A stretch of DNA of 64,000 nucleotides from Aaosphaeria pasadenensis (GCA_022813625.1 JAKLMB010000001.1:1922001-1986000), one strand, 5' to 3'; shown: positions 1-11,583, numbered from the stretch's first letter. The notes: a model not told the origin generated them from the sequence alone. Made by a program: numbers and translations.

Positions 1-815
1 GCCGTTCCCGGAAGGTCCAATCTCTTGATAGTCTCCGAAGTAAATTTCATCTTCACTGTCTCATCGTTGGGCACGGTGAACCAGGCAATGATTGTCACGA
101 CAAGATACACGATCGCTAACAACCACAACGAGGCCCTCCAGCTGAAGATTTGCGTCGCGATTCCGGAGAAGATTGTTCCACAAACAAAACCCAAAGGATT
201 ACCGGCGGAGAAGGCGGCGAAGGCCTTGTTCTTGCGCTGCGAAGGCATCTCGTAGATGACGCCTAGCATTCCCTGTGCAGGAGGCACCGCAGCTGCAGCG
301 AAGATTCCGAGAATGCCGTTCATGATATCCAGCGTGATTCCGGTTTTGGAGAATCCGGCGGCGAGGCAGAAGACACTGAAGAGGAACATGGAGCCAATGA
401 ACATGGATTTGCGACCGAAGAGATCTGCGATGCTGCCGAAGAAGAGGAGAAGTGCGCCCGATGATAATCTGCATTGTAATAATTAGTTCGAGTTCTCATT
501 CGCAGGTGTTTCGGTTGAGTTCTTACGAAGAGGCAGCGTTCATCCTATGAAAACATTAATACGCATACATTAATGTCTATGAATTGGACCAATAACTTAC
601 CAAGTGATTTCAGCATTCGTCATATTAAGTTCTTTGCCAGCAAACGAACTCATCACAGTAACAGAGCCAGTCAAGAACGATGTCATAGCCACCGCCATCG
701 TGACCGACAGCACGAAGAGGATCTCCTGGAATACTGATTTGAAGCATGCCGGCCTTGCATTGGGGTCCTTCAACGGTGGCGTTTCCATGCCGTCGTTCTC
801 GTGATCAGACTCCAT
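1..815 (-). CDS. MFS drug-type transporter (DHA2-like), N-terminal part, cut by window edge
   Basis: The gene begins at the ATG at 815 and runs off the left edge. Exons are 815-601, 544-527 (an 18-nt micro-exon) and 468 to beyond 1. Joined, they read through ITWMNAASSLSSGALLLFFG, the usual second transmembrane segment, then DLFGRK, the MFS loop 2-3 signature, and GILGIFAAAAVPPAQG. The 600/595 GTAAGT donor, the ATAG acceptor before 544, the GTAAGA donor after 527 and the GCAG acceptor before 468 are all good sites, and without the micro-exon the join gives an in-frame stop. The family exports small molecules by proton antiport at the plasma membrane. Substrate is unknown. The missing C-terminal part prevents a count of 12 versus 14 helices; DHA2 is inferred from overall resemblance. 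Confidence 0.85.
527..544 (-). other. 18-nt coding micro-exon of the MFS gene
   Basis: Six codons' worth of sequence lies between two short introns (600-545 and 526-469). It begins and ends in phase 2, so W is completed upstream and S downstream. It restores the conserved MFS helix-2 sequence, and skipping it creates a TGA at the junction. Confidence 0.8.
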
Positions 816-1373
816 AATTTAGGGTAAAGAGTTCAATGAGGCCCCGTAAAGAAGAGAGCACCAAAGGACAGAAGGGCGGGTAATCACGAAGATTGGGTCA
901 AAACAGCGAAAGCCATGTGGAATGTGGAGTGCAAGAATCTGATATAGCATTACCGTTTTATTGATGATTGCATCTAGGTCAGGTCAGGTAGTGGATACAC
1001 GCGAGACCCATGTCAATTAATCAGCGCGGAACGAGGTGCGCGCGGACCGATGAGAGTTTCCAGAAGGGAAAACCTCAACGGTCCCTGAGATTTGCTTTCC
1101 AAGCTAAAAGAAAGATCCGCTATCGGATCATACTCGGGACCTAGACACATTCACAATCCTCTCATCCAATCATGCCAATTTACACCTAAAGCAGTGCCAG
1201 GGGGCCGGCCCAAATATACAGATTCGGTCCCGATGATTTCGCGGTGAAAGGTTTAGTCTCTAAAGTTAGAGTTATTTGCAAGAACTTACAAAGCCATAGT
1301 GCTACAGGGTATTGCCGATGATGCTAGGCCTATTGTTACAGTGAGTACAGATGCGCTGACGTCTTACAGTCTA
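816..1373. other. Intergenic, 558 nt
   Basis: This is the promoter side of the MFS gene and the 3' side of the Cyc2-like gene, both on the minus strand. I see no coding frame with support and no clear regulatory motif. Confidence 0.6.
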
Positions 1374-2408
1374 TTACAGCTTAAAGACTTTCCAGTCTTG
1401 GAGGTCCATCTGCCGGAGCACGCCTCCTAGCGGGCCCTGCGTCTCTCTACCTGCCTCCCAGACCTTCTTACCAGCCCAGTAGTCAATGAACCCATCCGGA
1501 CCGGATACGAGGATTACTCTTGATCCCTTTTCATGCGAAGGATTCCGGTCTAACTTCGCAATGACATCACCAGGCTTGATGAATTTCTTCTCCTCGTCAA
1601 CATAGTACTGCACGCTAAGGCCCCTTGTCTGCGCCGCACTTCGCTCTTTCAGCGCCTCAAGTTCCTGAACGATGACGCCCTTGCTCATATTGATGTGAGC
1701 GTCCGCAAGGGTGACTTTCTCAGCTGCCTGGTCCAGCCCAAAGAAGCTCTTCCACCATCCTGCTCTGCTTTGCGGGACCGTCTCTTCGTCACTGATTCCA
1801 CCCAGACATTCTTCTCTCCGCCTGTTCGCCCACAGAATATGCATCTTGCTTCCGGTTCTCCTTCCTAACGCGTCTGCGACTTGCATCGCAGGCGCAATTC
1901 CAGTTCCTCCGGCTAGGAATATAACTTCTTTGATATCATGTGGCAGTTCACACTCTGTATTGGGACCCCGCAGCTCAATAGTCGCTTCTTCAGGTAGTCT
2001 ATGCAGATATGTTGACACCTCCCCGCCCTGCTCCTGTCTAATCAACAATCTCAAATCCGCGGCCCCTTCATCGTCGGCTTTGTGTGAAGAGGAACGAGTC
2101 TTAGGTAGTGGTGTATAAGCTCTCGCGATTTGCAGTTGCGGCTGCTTTATCTGTACACTCCATACACTTCGCTTCGACGCTTCTTTTATGCTTTCGTTGT
2201 TCGTCGCACCGGTCTGGTTTCGTAGTGTGAATATCGCGCTGGTCGAGGAGACGCTCTGCTTGTCCACGAGGGCGTACGGAGTAAATGTGTGAGGGTTCAA
2301 CGACGATTCGGAGGAATTAGACGGGCGCGTGTAGCGGTACGCTGCCCCGCCCAGGGCAGAGGTTCCGAGGATTATTAGGGGACCGCCTCGAGCGCGGAAG
2401 AAGGACAT
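1374..2408 (-). CDS. CYC2: Cyc2-like mitochondrial FAD/NAD(P)H oxidoreductase
   Basis: A single exon of 344 residues. An N-terminal hydrophobic stretch (about residues 9-26) fits a mitochondrial membrane anchor. RAYTPLP near residue 95 is the flavin-binding RxYT motif of the ferredoxin-NADP reductase fold, and GGTGIAP near residue 167 is the nucleotide-binding glycine loop. SGPDGF near the C-terminus matches the end of the NAD-binding domain. This is the pattern of cytochrome b5 reductase relatives, and the interrupted middle with WWKSFFG is typical of fungal Cyc2. In yeast, Cyc2 sits in the inner membrane and helps haem attachment to apocytochrome c by reducing haem. That specific role is inferred from family resemblance; a generic b5-reductase-like role is the alternative. 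Confidence 0.78.
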   Translation of the reverse strand: MSFFRARGGPLIILGTSALGGAAYRYTRPSNSSESSLNPHTFTPYALVDKQSVSSTSAIFTLRNQTGATNNESIKEASKRSVWSVQIKQPQLQIARAYTPLPKTRSSSHKADDEGAADLRLLIRQEQGGEVSTYLHRLPEEATIELRGPNTECELPHDIKEVIFLAGGTGIAPAMQVADALGRRTGSKMHILWANRRREECLGGISDEETVPQSRAGWWKSFFGLDQAAEKVTLADAHINMSKGVIVQELEALKERSAAQTRGLSVQYYVDEEKKFIKPGDVIAKLDRNPSHEKGSRVILVSGPDGFIDYWAGKKVWEAGRETQGPLGGVLRQMDLQDWKVFKL

Positions 2409-2766
2409 GGTAAGGAAAGAATAGAAGCAGGAAAATAAGGAATGCGGACGGAGAGAACTCGAGTACGGTGGAGGTAGTTAGATAGGCGGGATGAAATGTT
2501 GCACTGTGTTACCAGAAGATTTCCAGGGCTCTGGCGCAGATGGGTCCGTGCGCGGTGGTATTCTCCCAGATATTTGGTACTGGTAAAAGCCTATTTCAAG
2601 AACATACAATTGCTAATGAAGATATTATGAAGGGTTTCTCGGTCTGTCAAATAAGATGTTTCATTAGAAATGCTCATACAATATGGCATACAACCGTCCA
2701 AGTCAAATACCCATTCCCTTAACTCGAGCTAATAGACGACGTCATACTATACTCCAGTATCGTATT
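2409..2766. other. Intergenic, 358 nt
   Basis: Promoter side of the Cyc2-like gene and 3' side of the next minus-strand gene. A 60-codon open frame on the plus strand has no support. Confidence 0.55.
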
Positions 2767-3744
2767 CTAGTATCCGTAACCAGTACCGTATTCCTTTCCA
2801 GGGGCATTGTTCTGCCATGACTGTCCAGGGATTTGACCTTGTTGAACACCATTCCAGCCTTGCGGTCTAGTACAAAACCACTATGAGAGTGTCAGTTCTA
2901 ATGTCCACCAAGTTCACGATAGCAGATCACAAAAAGAAAGAGCAACATACCGTATCAGTTTCGCTGTAACTCTCAGCAGCCGACACCTTGTGAGAGACAC
3001 TGGTAGCCAGCGTCCAACCATCAGCATCAAGACAATCGAGCAACGTCAAAAGAAGCTCCCGTGTCCTCATCGTCTTCGTCCCATCCGCCCACCATGGATT
3101 TCCATCGAGTTTGATTTCGAACACTCCGTTCTCAATGACACCATGTCTCTCAATCCACGACGGACCCAACCGCTCAATAACCAAATTCGACAACCTCGGC
3201 GAAGCTATTCACAAACGTCAGTCAATCAAACCTTCATCCCAAACCAACATCCATAATACATACCCCCAATAAACCTCAACCGATCGTCCTTCGAAAACGC
3301 CAGACAGCACCACTCCTTCCTCTCCACCGCCTCCACCCTCCTAAACAGCACAGTATCCTTATCATACAACTTCTTCGACACATCCGTCGACGCAACCACC
3401 ACATACCCATTCTCGGCCACCGCCCTAAACACCTCCAACAGCATCGCCCTCGCCTCCATACTGCTCGACCCACTCCCCTGCCACGGGTACCCGTGCACTT
3501 TGAACTCAATCGACCCGCCGTACTCCTTCTCGTGCTTGAGGCCTTTGGGCCACGCGCGCGTTATGGCGGTCCGCACTGCGGACACGACGGGGGGTGGGAA
3601 GTGCAGGAGGCGGAGTTGGTCCCATTCGTGCATGGAGACGGAGGCGTGGAGGGATGGGGGGGTGTATTGACCGGACGCGGAAGCGTAGGCGGGGGAGGTG
3701 GTGGAGGAGGATTCGGTGAGGCCGAGACGGTCGCGGAGGCCCAT
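2767..3744 (-). CDS. Conserved fungal protein with a duplicated domain, function unknown
   Basis: Three exons (3744-3264, 3204-2951, 2880-2767) join in phase to 282 residues; total length is a multiple of three and the splice sites are GTATGT/ATAG, GTATGT/ATAG. The ATG at 3744 (MGLRDRLGL) is chosen over upstream in-frame codons because it opens the conserved part. Two copies of one unit are visible. The first has FKVHGYPWQG, then a helix ending in VASTDVSKK and DKDTVLFRR; the second has FEIKLDGNPWW, a matching helix, ATSVSHK and ETDTWFC. The spliced tail is rich in Gly, Gln, Asn and Tyr. Similar proteins are common in ascomycetes and basidiomycetes but I know no assigned function. No signal peptide or membrane segment is seen, so a cytosolic location is likely. 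Confidence 0.8.
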
Positions 3745-4828
3745 GGTTACGGCGTGGAAGGTGAGGTTGTATGTGTGTGTTTGTATTTCTCTTCTTGATT
3801 CAATCGTGCCTTTGCTGTATCTTATAGCTGTCGTCGTAGGTCGTAGTCGTGCTTTGTATATATACAATCGCACCACAAATGTTCACCACCAAGTGTATTC
3901 ACTCAATCAATTGATTGAAATGTCAAATTCAAACCGATTTCATGACACATTCCCAAGCTCTTTATACCTCCAACCCCATCCCATACCATTCCATCATATC
4001 TGACGCGCCGAACCCTCGGCACAATTATTTCTCCCTTTCGAGCCTAGCTCCATCGTCTCAGCCTCACAGAAAACCCACCTTTCCGCAAGGCTGACCACCA
4101 ACGTCTATACTTAATATCGATCGAGCGTTTCCGGATTGGGAGAATTTCATGTATGATGGGATGTGGTGGATTGGGGGCGGAATTGGGTGTTGGGTTTGAT
4201 AGGAAGGGTAGGGGTGGCCGGTGGGAGGGAGGTTCAGCTCGTCATGTTTGAGATTAGTGGTAGCTAGTAGCTGATGTTAACATAGGAGGGTAGAGGAGGG
4301 GTTAGGGAAAGGATATTCGTGAATTTGAATTATTTGCACGTGTTTCATGGGTGACCTTGATGTTTTGTGGGATTTGACGTGATATTTGCTATGTTATCGT
4401 TGAAGTTGGGATAGGTGGGTATTGGGATTGTAGGGAGGGATTTGCTTGAAGATATAATCAACGCGACGAAACTTTGCGACTTATTGGGATTTAAAAGCTG
4501 GAATTAAGGAAATCTGTTTGCGAATCGCTTCGTAAAAATAGAATTGAAAACTGTATGCAAGGGAATGGTGATTTATTGCCATTACCAATATGACGGTGAG
4601 CAGCCGAAGGCGAAGCACAGTCAAGATCACAAACATCACAAATACAACGAGCGCAACATTTGTTAATAAATCGACTTTTGGATATCCCTACACCGCGTTA
4701 CGAAACCGTAATGTACAGAGGAACCCCATATATAAGCTGCCCAAAAACTCCAGCGGATGCAGATCGTTCCAGATGGGTATACAAGACTAATAGACAGATA
4801 GATGCTTTCGCTCCACAGGGTTACGGCT
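3745..4828. other. Intergenic, 1.08 kb
   Basis: This lies between the 5' end of the duplicated-domain gene and the 3' end of LYS4. The stretch 4130-4450 is G-rich on the plus strand. No frame is supported by codon pattern or family resemblance. Confidence 0.55.
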
Positions 4829-7407
4829 CTAACCCGTGCCACCGATTTCCTTCTTCACCCAGCTCTCCAAGCCTCCGAGCGCAATGATCTCCTGGACGTT
4901 GGGTGGGAGTTCGCCGACCTTGATGCTCCATTGGGCGCCGTTGGGGCCTTCTTGGACGGTGACCTTGCTCCTGCGGACATCCCATTCCAAGGTCCAACCA
5001 GTTCGCCTGGTGAGCTGCTTGGACTCGGCGGGTTGTGCGACTGCGCCTGGAGGAGGAGAGTCGAGCGACTCGCTGTTCTGGGAAGGCTCCTTCATGGCCT
5101 GCTGTGAGGATGGAGGTGCAGTGGATGAGAAGACCTCTCGGAGTCGGTTCGCCAGCTTAGGCACCTCGACGCCCATAAGGGCATTGTTGATGCTGTTCCT
5201 GCTGAAGATATTGCCGAAGCTGCCTGCAACAACGAGCGGGATGCCCTTGGCCAGGATGGCGGTTGCGGCCTGTTCACGACTGCTACCGGTGCCGAAGTTG
5301 AAACCAGACACGAGGATATCGCCTGCCTTGGCGATGGAACCGAATGAGGGATCGTAGTTCTCCATGCATACTTCGGCCATCTTCTCTCGCGTCACGTCGT
5401 CCTGGTAGGTGTATTTTCCTGGGTAGATGCCATCGGTGTTGATGTTATCGGCATCGCAGAAAACAATCTCTCCGCGGATGCTCTCAGGGAAACCCGGCAG
5501 GATCTCAGTCAGAGAGTCCGACTCCGATTCTGCGGCGGGGGTTGGATTGATGGATTGATTCTCCGTGGCGGCAGTCTCGACTGATTCGATCATGCCTTCG
5601 GCCTGCTTGATTGCCTTCTCAAGCATATCCTCGATGGTCATCATACGCTCCTCCTCAATGATACCGTCACCCTCGCCTCGGCGGACACCAGCGTAGCCCT
5701 CTGGTGCTTCGTACCAGCCAGGGCCAGAGATAATTCCCGACAAGGCGCTGGCGGCGACAACTTCCGGGCTAGCGAGATAGGCCTTTGCGTCTGGTGAGCC
5801 CATGCGACCCTTGAAGTTACGATTGCTGGCACTAATTCCAACCTCGCCGGGCTCGAGAAGACCGGTGCCGAGTCCAATGCAAGGACCGCACCCGGAGGGC
5901 AGAGCCTGAGCACCGGCTTCGAGGAGAACTTGCCAATCGCCCTGTTCCTCAGCTGCACGCTGCTCGGGTATCGATGCAGCTGCGATGTAGAAGTTCACAT
6001 GGTCCGGGAGTTTGGGGATCTTGCCGCCATTGGCAGCAGCAGCGTCCTTGAACACCTTTGCGGCGGCAGCAATATCAGAGCGACGGGAGTTGGTGCAGGA
6101 AACGAGGTAAGCCTTGTCAACCTTGATAGTCTGGTCTTGGAGCTCCTTCAGAGGAGTGGCAACCTTGACCGAGTTGGGTCCAGCGACGTAGGGAGACAAT
6201 GTAGAAAGATCGAGGAAAAGCTCTTTGGCGTAAACAGCTCCCTTATCGGCAGCAAGTGCAGGCTGGAAGACGTGTCCAGTCTTCTCCCCCACAATACCGG
6301 TGGCGGAGAAGAGCTTGTCGATACGCTCGTGGACGAATTGCTGAGCGTGGTGGTCCTTGTAGTCGGTGGCACCGTAGATCGCGGCCTCGGTAGCTTTCGA
6401 CCTCAGCCAGCCGTGGAGGACTGCGTCGATCGGGAAAAGACCGCTGAGCGCACCCCATTCGGTAGTCATGTTTGCAATGGTCAGACGGTCGTCCACAGGG
6501 ATGGTTCGGAGAGTCTCGTCGCTTCCAGTGAACTCAATGGCATGGTTGAGCACGTCATCCTTGTTGAACAGACCGGCAAGAGCAACAATAACATCCTTGC
6601 CAGTGACGCCCTCGGGCATTGTACCCACTAAGTTGACCTTGGCTACCGGAGGAATCTGCCACCAAGTCCTGCCTGTTGCCCAGATACTTGCTGCATCTGT
6701 TCGGACCACAGGTGTTCCCAAGCATCCAATGCCTCCATACATGTTCGAGTGACTGTCCGATGCTACGGCCAATGTACCAGGCCAAGCGTATCCCTCCTCG
6801 ACCATAATCTGATGTCCAATGCCTCGTCCAGCTGGGTAGAATACTACACCCTGCTTCTTGGCAAACTCTTCAATCTGGCTGTACTTTTTCAAGTTCTTCT
6901 CGGTTTTGTTCTGGACATCGTGGTCGAGAGTCATGACGATCTGGTTGGTGTCGTTGATCTTGGTAGCGCCAATGGACATGAATTTTAGGGCAACGGGCCA
7001 TGTGTTGTCGTGTGTCATGCACTTATGTGGCTGTAGAGTGACATAGTCTCCCGAACGGAGGACTTTGCCCTCCGCAACACCCGCAGCATGCTTCTGGACG
7101 ATCTTCTCAGTCAAGGTCTGGGGGATCTTGGCCTTCTGCTGAAAGGTGGAGAGAAAGTCGGCTCCGGCACCCTCTCGCATGGAATGGAAGACATCGGGAG
7201 TCTCCTTTCGGGGTACCGTGGTAGCGAAGGCACGGAGGGAAGAACTGGTACGGGGAAGATTCTGGGTAGCGATTTGCAGAGGAGCGCTCAACCGAGGCTA
7301 CAAAAGTATTGAGTTAGCTAAAGTGATACATTGTTTACTACATGTTGTGTAAGTACCAGAAATTGCCTGCGGCCGATTCGGGAGGCCACTCGCAGAGACA
7401 TAGCCAT
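4829..7407 (-). CDS. LYS4: Homoaconitase, mitochondrial (lysine biosynthesis)
   Basis: Two exons (7407-7357 and 7297-4829) give 839 residues. The first exon encodes MAMSLRVASRIGRRQFL, a basic amphipathic mitochondrial presequence that the main open frame alone lacks; the intron is 59 nt. The enzyme converts homocitrate to homoisocitrate in the alpha-aminoadipate pathway. VSCTNSR and SGCGPCIGLG carry the three cysteines that bind the [4Fe-4S] cluster. HDVQNKTEKN, GRGIGHQIM and ASDSHSNMYGG are typical of fungal homoaconitase, and FNFGTGSSREQAA marks the swivel domain. The C-terminal half has a low-complexity linker (SSTAPPSSQQ onward) before LTRRTGWTLEWDVRR. It is divergent from SER1 across a 565-nt promoter with Gcn4/CPC1-like sites, so amino-acid starvation control is likely. 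Confidence 0.95.
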
Positions 7408-7972
7408 TGTCGCAGTTACAGCGAGTTTACAATTGACGATGACGAAGGAGATGTTGATGTCTGAGTCGCACTCATTCTGGGGAATTTTTGGGGTGACTAA
7501 GCCGAGTTTGGGGTCACGGCCGACTTCGGTGGTTGTCAGCAGCTTTCGATTGGACGAAAGGGCGACTTCGCTTGACTGGCCTGTCTCTTGTATGCACTCA
7601 ATCGATCATGTGCTTAGAGACGCTGCAAGTTTGCTGTACAATATAGTAGGAGTTATATCACGTTATTACTGTTGTCATAATAATGACTTGCTTTTTTCGA
7701 AAGGATCCATTAGATGCATCTGCATTGTGGCTGCATTTTCTTGCTCAACCGAAACCGGCCAAATGACCATTCGAAGGCGGCGGGGAAGGCGAGCATTCCG
7801 TAAATTAAGATGATGAAAAGACTTGGAGTCATACAAAAGTCGACCAAACAGACTAGTCACCTAATTATCCTATTACTCATATCCGCCCACTCCATTCTCT
7901 TTCATCAATTGTATTTAAGAGATAACTGAGACTTCTTCAACCGACTGTCAATTATTACAGTCATTCGTCACC
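7408..7972. promoter_or_regulatory. Bidirectional LYS4-SER1 promoter with Gcn4/CPC1-like sites
   Basis: The 565 nt between the two start codons holds TGAGTCG at 7462-7468, TGACTAA at 7494-7500 and, on the minus strand, TGACTCC covering 7826-7831. Each matches six of seven positions of the TGASTCA site bound by Gcn4/CPC1. Both flanking genes make amino acids, which makes cross-pathway control likely. Binding is inferred. Confidence 0.6.
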
Positions 7973-9510
7973 ATGGTTAACCGTTCAGATGTCCATTACT
8001 TTGGCGCGGGCCCCGCACCCCTCCCCACCACGGTGCTTGAGCAGGCCTCGCAGGTGCTCTTGAACTACAACAACAAAGGCATTGGCCTTTGCGAAATCTC
8101 TCACCGTTCACCAGAAGCGAACGAAATACTCGCAAACACCAAGCAATCGCTTGCTACTCTCCTCGACATCCCCGACGACTATGACATTCTCTTCATGCAG
8201 AGCGGCGGCACTGGCGGGTTTAGCTCAACAGTATACAACCTAGTATCGATATGGGTGGAGAAGAAGCGGGCTAAGATTGCAGAAGAGGTTGGAGATGACA
8301 AGGAAGAGGTGCTCAAGAGGTTGCGAAAGGTCGTTGACGAGGAATTGAAGCTTGACTACCTCGTCACTGGCTCATGGTCGCTCAAGGCTTCCCAAGAAGC
8401 TGCGCGCCTGGTTGGAGCCAAACATGTCAATGTCGCAGTCGATGCTAGAAAGTCAAACGATGGAAAGTTTGGCAGCATCCCGTCCGAATCAGAATGGAGC
8501 CTCACCCCTCGAAAGGCCGGCGGACCCGCATTTGTGTACTTTTGCGACAACGAAACCGTCGATGGCGTCGAGTTCCCTTCCTTCCCCGCCAGCCTGGAGG
8601 GTGACGACGCCCCCTTGGTGATCGCCGATATGTCCTCGAATTTCATTTCGCGTAAGGTTGACGTATCCAAATATGCTGTCATCTTCGGTGGCGCGCAGAA
8701 GAACATTGGTAACACTGGCATCGCAATTGTCATCCTCCGCAAGTCCCTTCTCCCTCCAACCTCTCCCTATGCTTCAGCGGAAACCCTGAGGGCACTTAAC
8801 CTGCCAGTGGGACCTATCGTCCTGGACTATCCTACGGTCGCAAAGGCGAACTCGCTTTACAATACCCTGCCCATCTTTGATGTCTGGGTCGCAGGCCAGG
8901 TCATGGCTGGACTAGTGACGACATATGGTACCAAGAAGATTGGAGGACAGGAGGACGTATCCAATGAGAAGTCCCGTCTAATCTACGAGACTCTTGACAA
9001 ATATCCGGATGTCTATCGAGTCGTACCCAGCAAGGCTGCTCGGAGCAGAATGAATATCTGCTTCAGGGTCCACGGCGGGGATGCTGACAAGGAGAAGGCA
9101 TTCCTTGCCGGAGCCGAGAAGAAAGGCCTTCTCGGTCTCAAAGGCCACCGCAGCGTGGGCGGAATACGTGCTAGCAATTGTGAGTACAGCCCCTACAATC
9201 CTCCCTGATATCACGGAATGTCACAGCGATATTGTGAGGATGACGGCCTGGGTACTTGTGTATGCTATACATGCAGTATGGTCAGGCAAGTACCTTTGTA
9301 CTTGCTCCGATGCGCCGTCCATACCCGTATCCGTACCACAGACAGTACAGGTTCGGTATGGTGCAATGCGACGAAGGATCTGCATGAACGATTCGACTTT
9401 TTGCGTGGGCCTGTCGTACTAACTCGTTTTGTGACACAGACAATGCAGTTTCTACGGACGGAGCAAAGTTACTTGTGACATATTTGGACGAATATGCAAA
9501 GTCGGCATGA
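7973..9510 (+). CDS. SER1: Phosphoserine aminotransferase
   Basis: Two exons (7973-9179 and 9440-9510) encode about 425 residues. The 260-nt intron has a GTGAGT donor and a CACAG acceptor, and the last exon supplies the family's usual ending (YNAVSTDGAKLLVTYLDEYAKSA). The enzyme converts 3-phosphohydroxypyruvate and glutamate to phosphoserine using pyridoxal phosphate. FGAGPAPLP at the N-terminus and ISHRS are family motifs, and FGGAQKNIG holds the lysine that forms the Schiff base. MFIG-type PLP contacts appear in MQSGGTGGFS. The intron is long for this window, but I see no extra exon in it that would keep the frame. It is divergent from LYS4 and probably co-regulated by the shared promoter. 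Confidence 0.95.
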
Positions 9511-10226
9511 GTGGCAAAGGCATAATGGCATGACAGTTACATGCGAAAAATTACATGAGCAGGCGTTCCGCTATACAAAAAGTCTCCCATTTCCACCTTG
9601 TTAAACCATGGTGGCGTATCTGGCTGTGTAGAAGGCTCATTCAACATGATACCCACCTTTAGGAGAGAACACAATCAATCTACTCGGTGCTGATTCTTCC
9701 AAGGCATTTACATCATCCGCCCCTGGTGCAGACCTCCCAATCTGCCTATATGCGGGCTTGCTATTGAGTGCATAATTGAACGTTTCCACGGAAGCAGCCC
9801 GTCCTCATAGCCTTGGACGTAGTGACAAACATTAATTTCGCCCAACGAGGGACAGAATCGGAGTTCTCGAAAGTTCTCCACATGGTGAAGTTCATGCCTT
9901 AGGTTCACAGGAGAATATAATGGATTGTAGATCATGATAGTAGAGCACCCCACGTCCAGCATACTGGATCTCTTATTCGAGGCTCGGCCTCGATAGGACT
10001 TTGGTGCGACGACGCAGGTCTCGACCCAGCCAAATGCCCGCTGCGCGCAAGCCGTACCTCGCCTAAGGCAGCTATTGACCGGGCTCAACTGAGAGCATTG
10101 AAGATCTTCGGTGATTTTCGCAAATTGTTGAGTTTGCTGATGCTCAGGTACCCAGAAATCATTGCGACATACCTGTCCACTCCCTCAACACCACAATTGG
10201 CTACATTTCTACACTCAATCGCCGTT
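9511..10226. other. Intergenic with an unsupported minus-strand open frame
   Basis: A 126-codon open frame lies at 9708-10088 on the minus strand. It shows no family resemblance and I could not join it convincingly to the candidate gene upstream. It may be a 3' exon of that gene or chance. Confidence 0.4.
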
Positions 10227-10823
10227 CTAGATAACCAATTTGCGGGCGGCAGCTGTTTCGTACAATCTCTCCTGCTGACTCTGATGACTTCTGGGAGATG
10301 AAAGATTTCTATAATAAGCGCTGGTTGACACTGAAGGCGATTGGGATATGCAATTACTGTCACCTTGGTCGTGGACATTGAAAACGCCCAGAACTTTCCC
10401 CAGACAAATCTTACTCGCTTGTATGCCTGTAATAGAAGTTAGCCTGTACCCTTCCCGTTCCTCGCCTCCTATCACGACCGGGCGGCTGGCAGCCCCGAAC
10501 ACTTTCCCTATCTCCATCCTCGTCGCCCACTGGCTGGGTGTAGTTATCGCAGACGTAGTCAAGCGTGGCGCTGTTAATGTCGGGGACTCGAAAGGGTCGT
10601 CGACCTTGCACAGATTACAGGCATTCCCGGTATTGCATGTGGTTGCATGGACATCTGGAGCTGCTAGCGTCTCATGCACCCTGGAAGCGAGGATCTGCGG
10701 CAGACCTAAACCACCAACCGTCAGAACCTAACCCCGACATCGTCAACCTCACTGCTCACTACTCAGGACTGGAAACCCCCCCCAATTGCCTTGGGGCTCT
10801 CTCCAGTTTCTCGACGCGCCCAT
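10227..10823 (-). CDS. Possible three-exon orphan gene
   Basis: A frame-consistent model exists: exons 10823-10760, 10705-10415 and 10330-10227, total 459 nt and 152 residues. Splice sites are GTGAGC/TTTAG and GTAAGA/TTCAG. The middle exon has a protein-like stretch, CNTGNACNLCKVDDPF and then GKVFGAASRPVVI, and an in-frame stop lies just upstream of its acceptor, which supports splicing. The second intron is 84 nt and open in frame, so its removal is uncertain. I recognise no family. The short N-terminus is not a signal peptide. It could also be a decayed gene. Confidence 0.3.
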
Positions 10824-11583
10824 AGTGGTACCCAGATACGCCCAGAATAGAATATCAATCAAAGAAACGAAACCATCGCGACTAGAGCAAGCGCTTCTCT
10901 GTCACGATGGTCTATCGAATACTCACAGTTGACGCCGGTTGCAATTGAGACGAAGATAGTGTTGCTCGAATTCGTATATCGAACTAGCTAACAATTGACC
11001 ATTACATCATGAAATTCCAGTGACTACTGCCAATGGGAGCTCGTTCCATCCGCACAGGCGGCATCTTTGTGGCTGCTGCTCACCAGCCGCCATACCCTAC
11101 GGCCTGGTCTCTGAACGGGTCTCTCTACTCCCGTTGCCCAGCATCCCTGGGAGTGTGCAGTTTGCATGATGTTGAAACCCATTCTTGACCTAGCGCAACA
11201 TCGTAATGCCCTCTAGTATAGCCCAAACCGACCTCCGCCAATGCTTTCCTATCAACAGTTGGAATGACAGACGCCTCAGGACCACTGTTCCGAAACCCTG
11301 CACTACTGGTCACCTACCTAGGGCTCCTCATATAGTGTTTGACGTCTCATACTCGTCTCCTGGTTCACTGCTTTATGCCCACACTCTCTTTCTTTTCGTT
11401 CACACTGCTGGCAGGTTCAGGCATTTCACGACTGACGCTGGACAGGTTACGCTCTCTTGTTCAACCATCAGTCGCTTTTGCCTCAAATGAATTCCTAGAG
11501 TTTAACTTTCTTTTAGCCGCTGCTGGTTACCAGCGTTCAATCTTCTATTCCTTCTTGTGTATTTCTTTGCGGGTCCTGGCAAG
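10824..11583. other. Intergenic, 0.76 kb
   Basis: Upstream of the 7-TM gene. Short overlapping open frames on both strands have no support. Nothing else seen. Confidence 0.5.

Noticed and set aside
6468..6752. Long antisense open frames inside LYS4, ECM16, LeuRS and the LtrA gene
   Set aside because: They are mirror frames of strongly conserved coding sequence and show no family resemblance.
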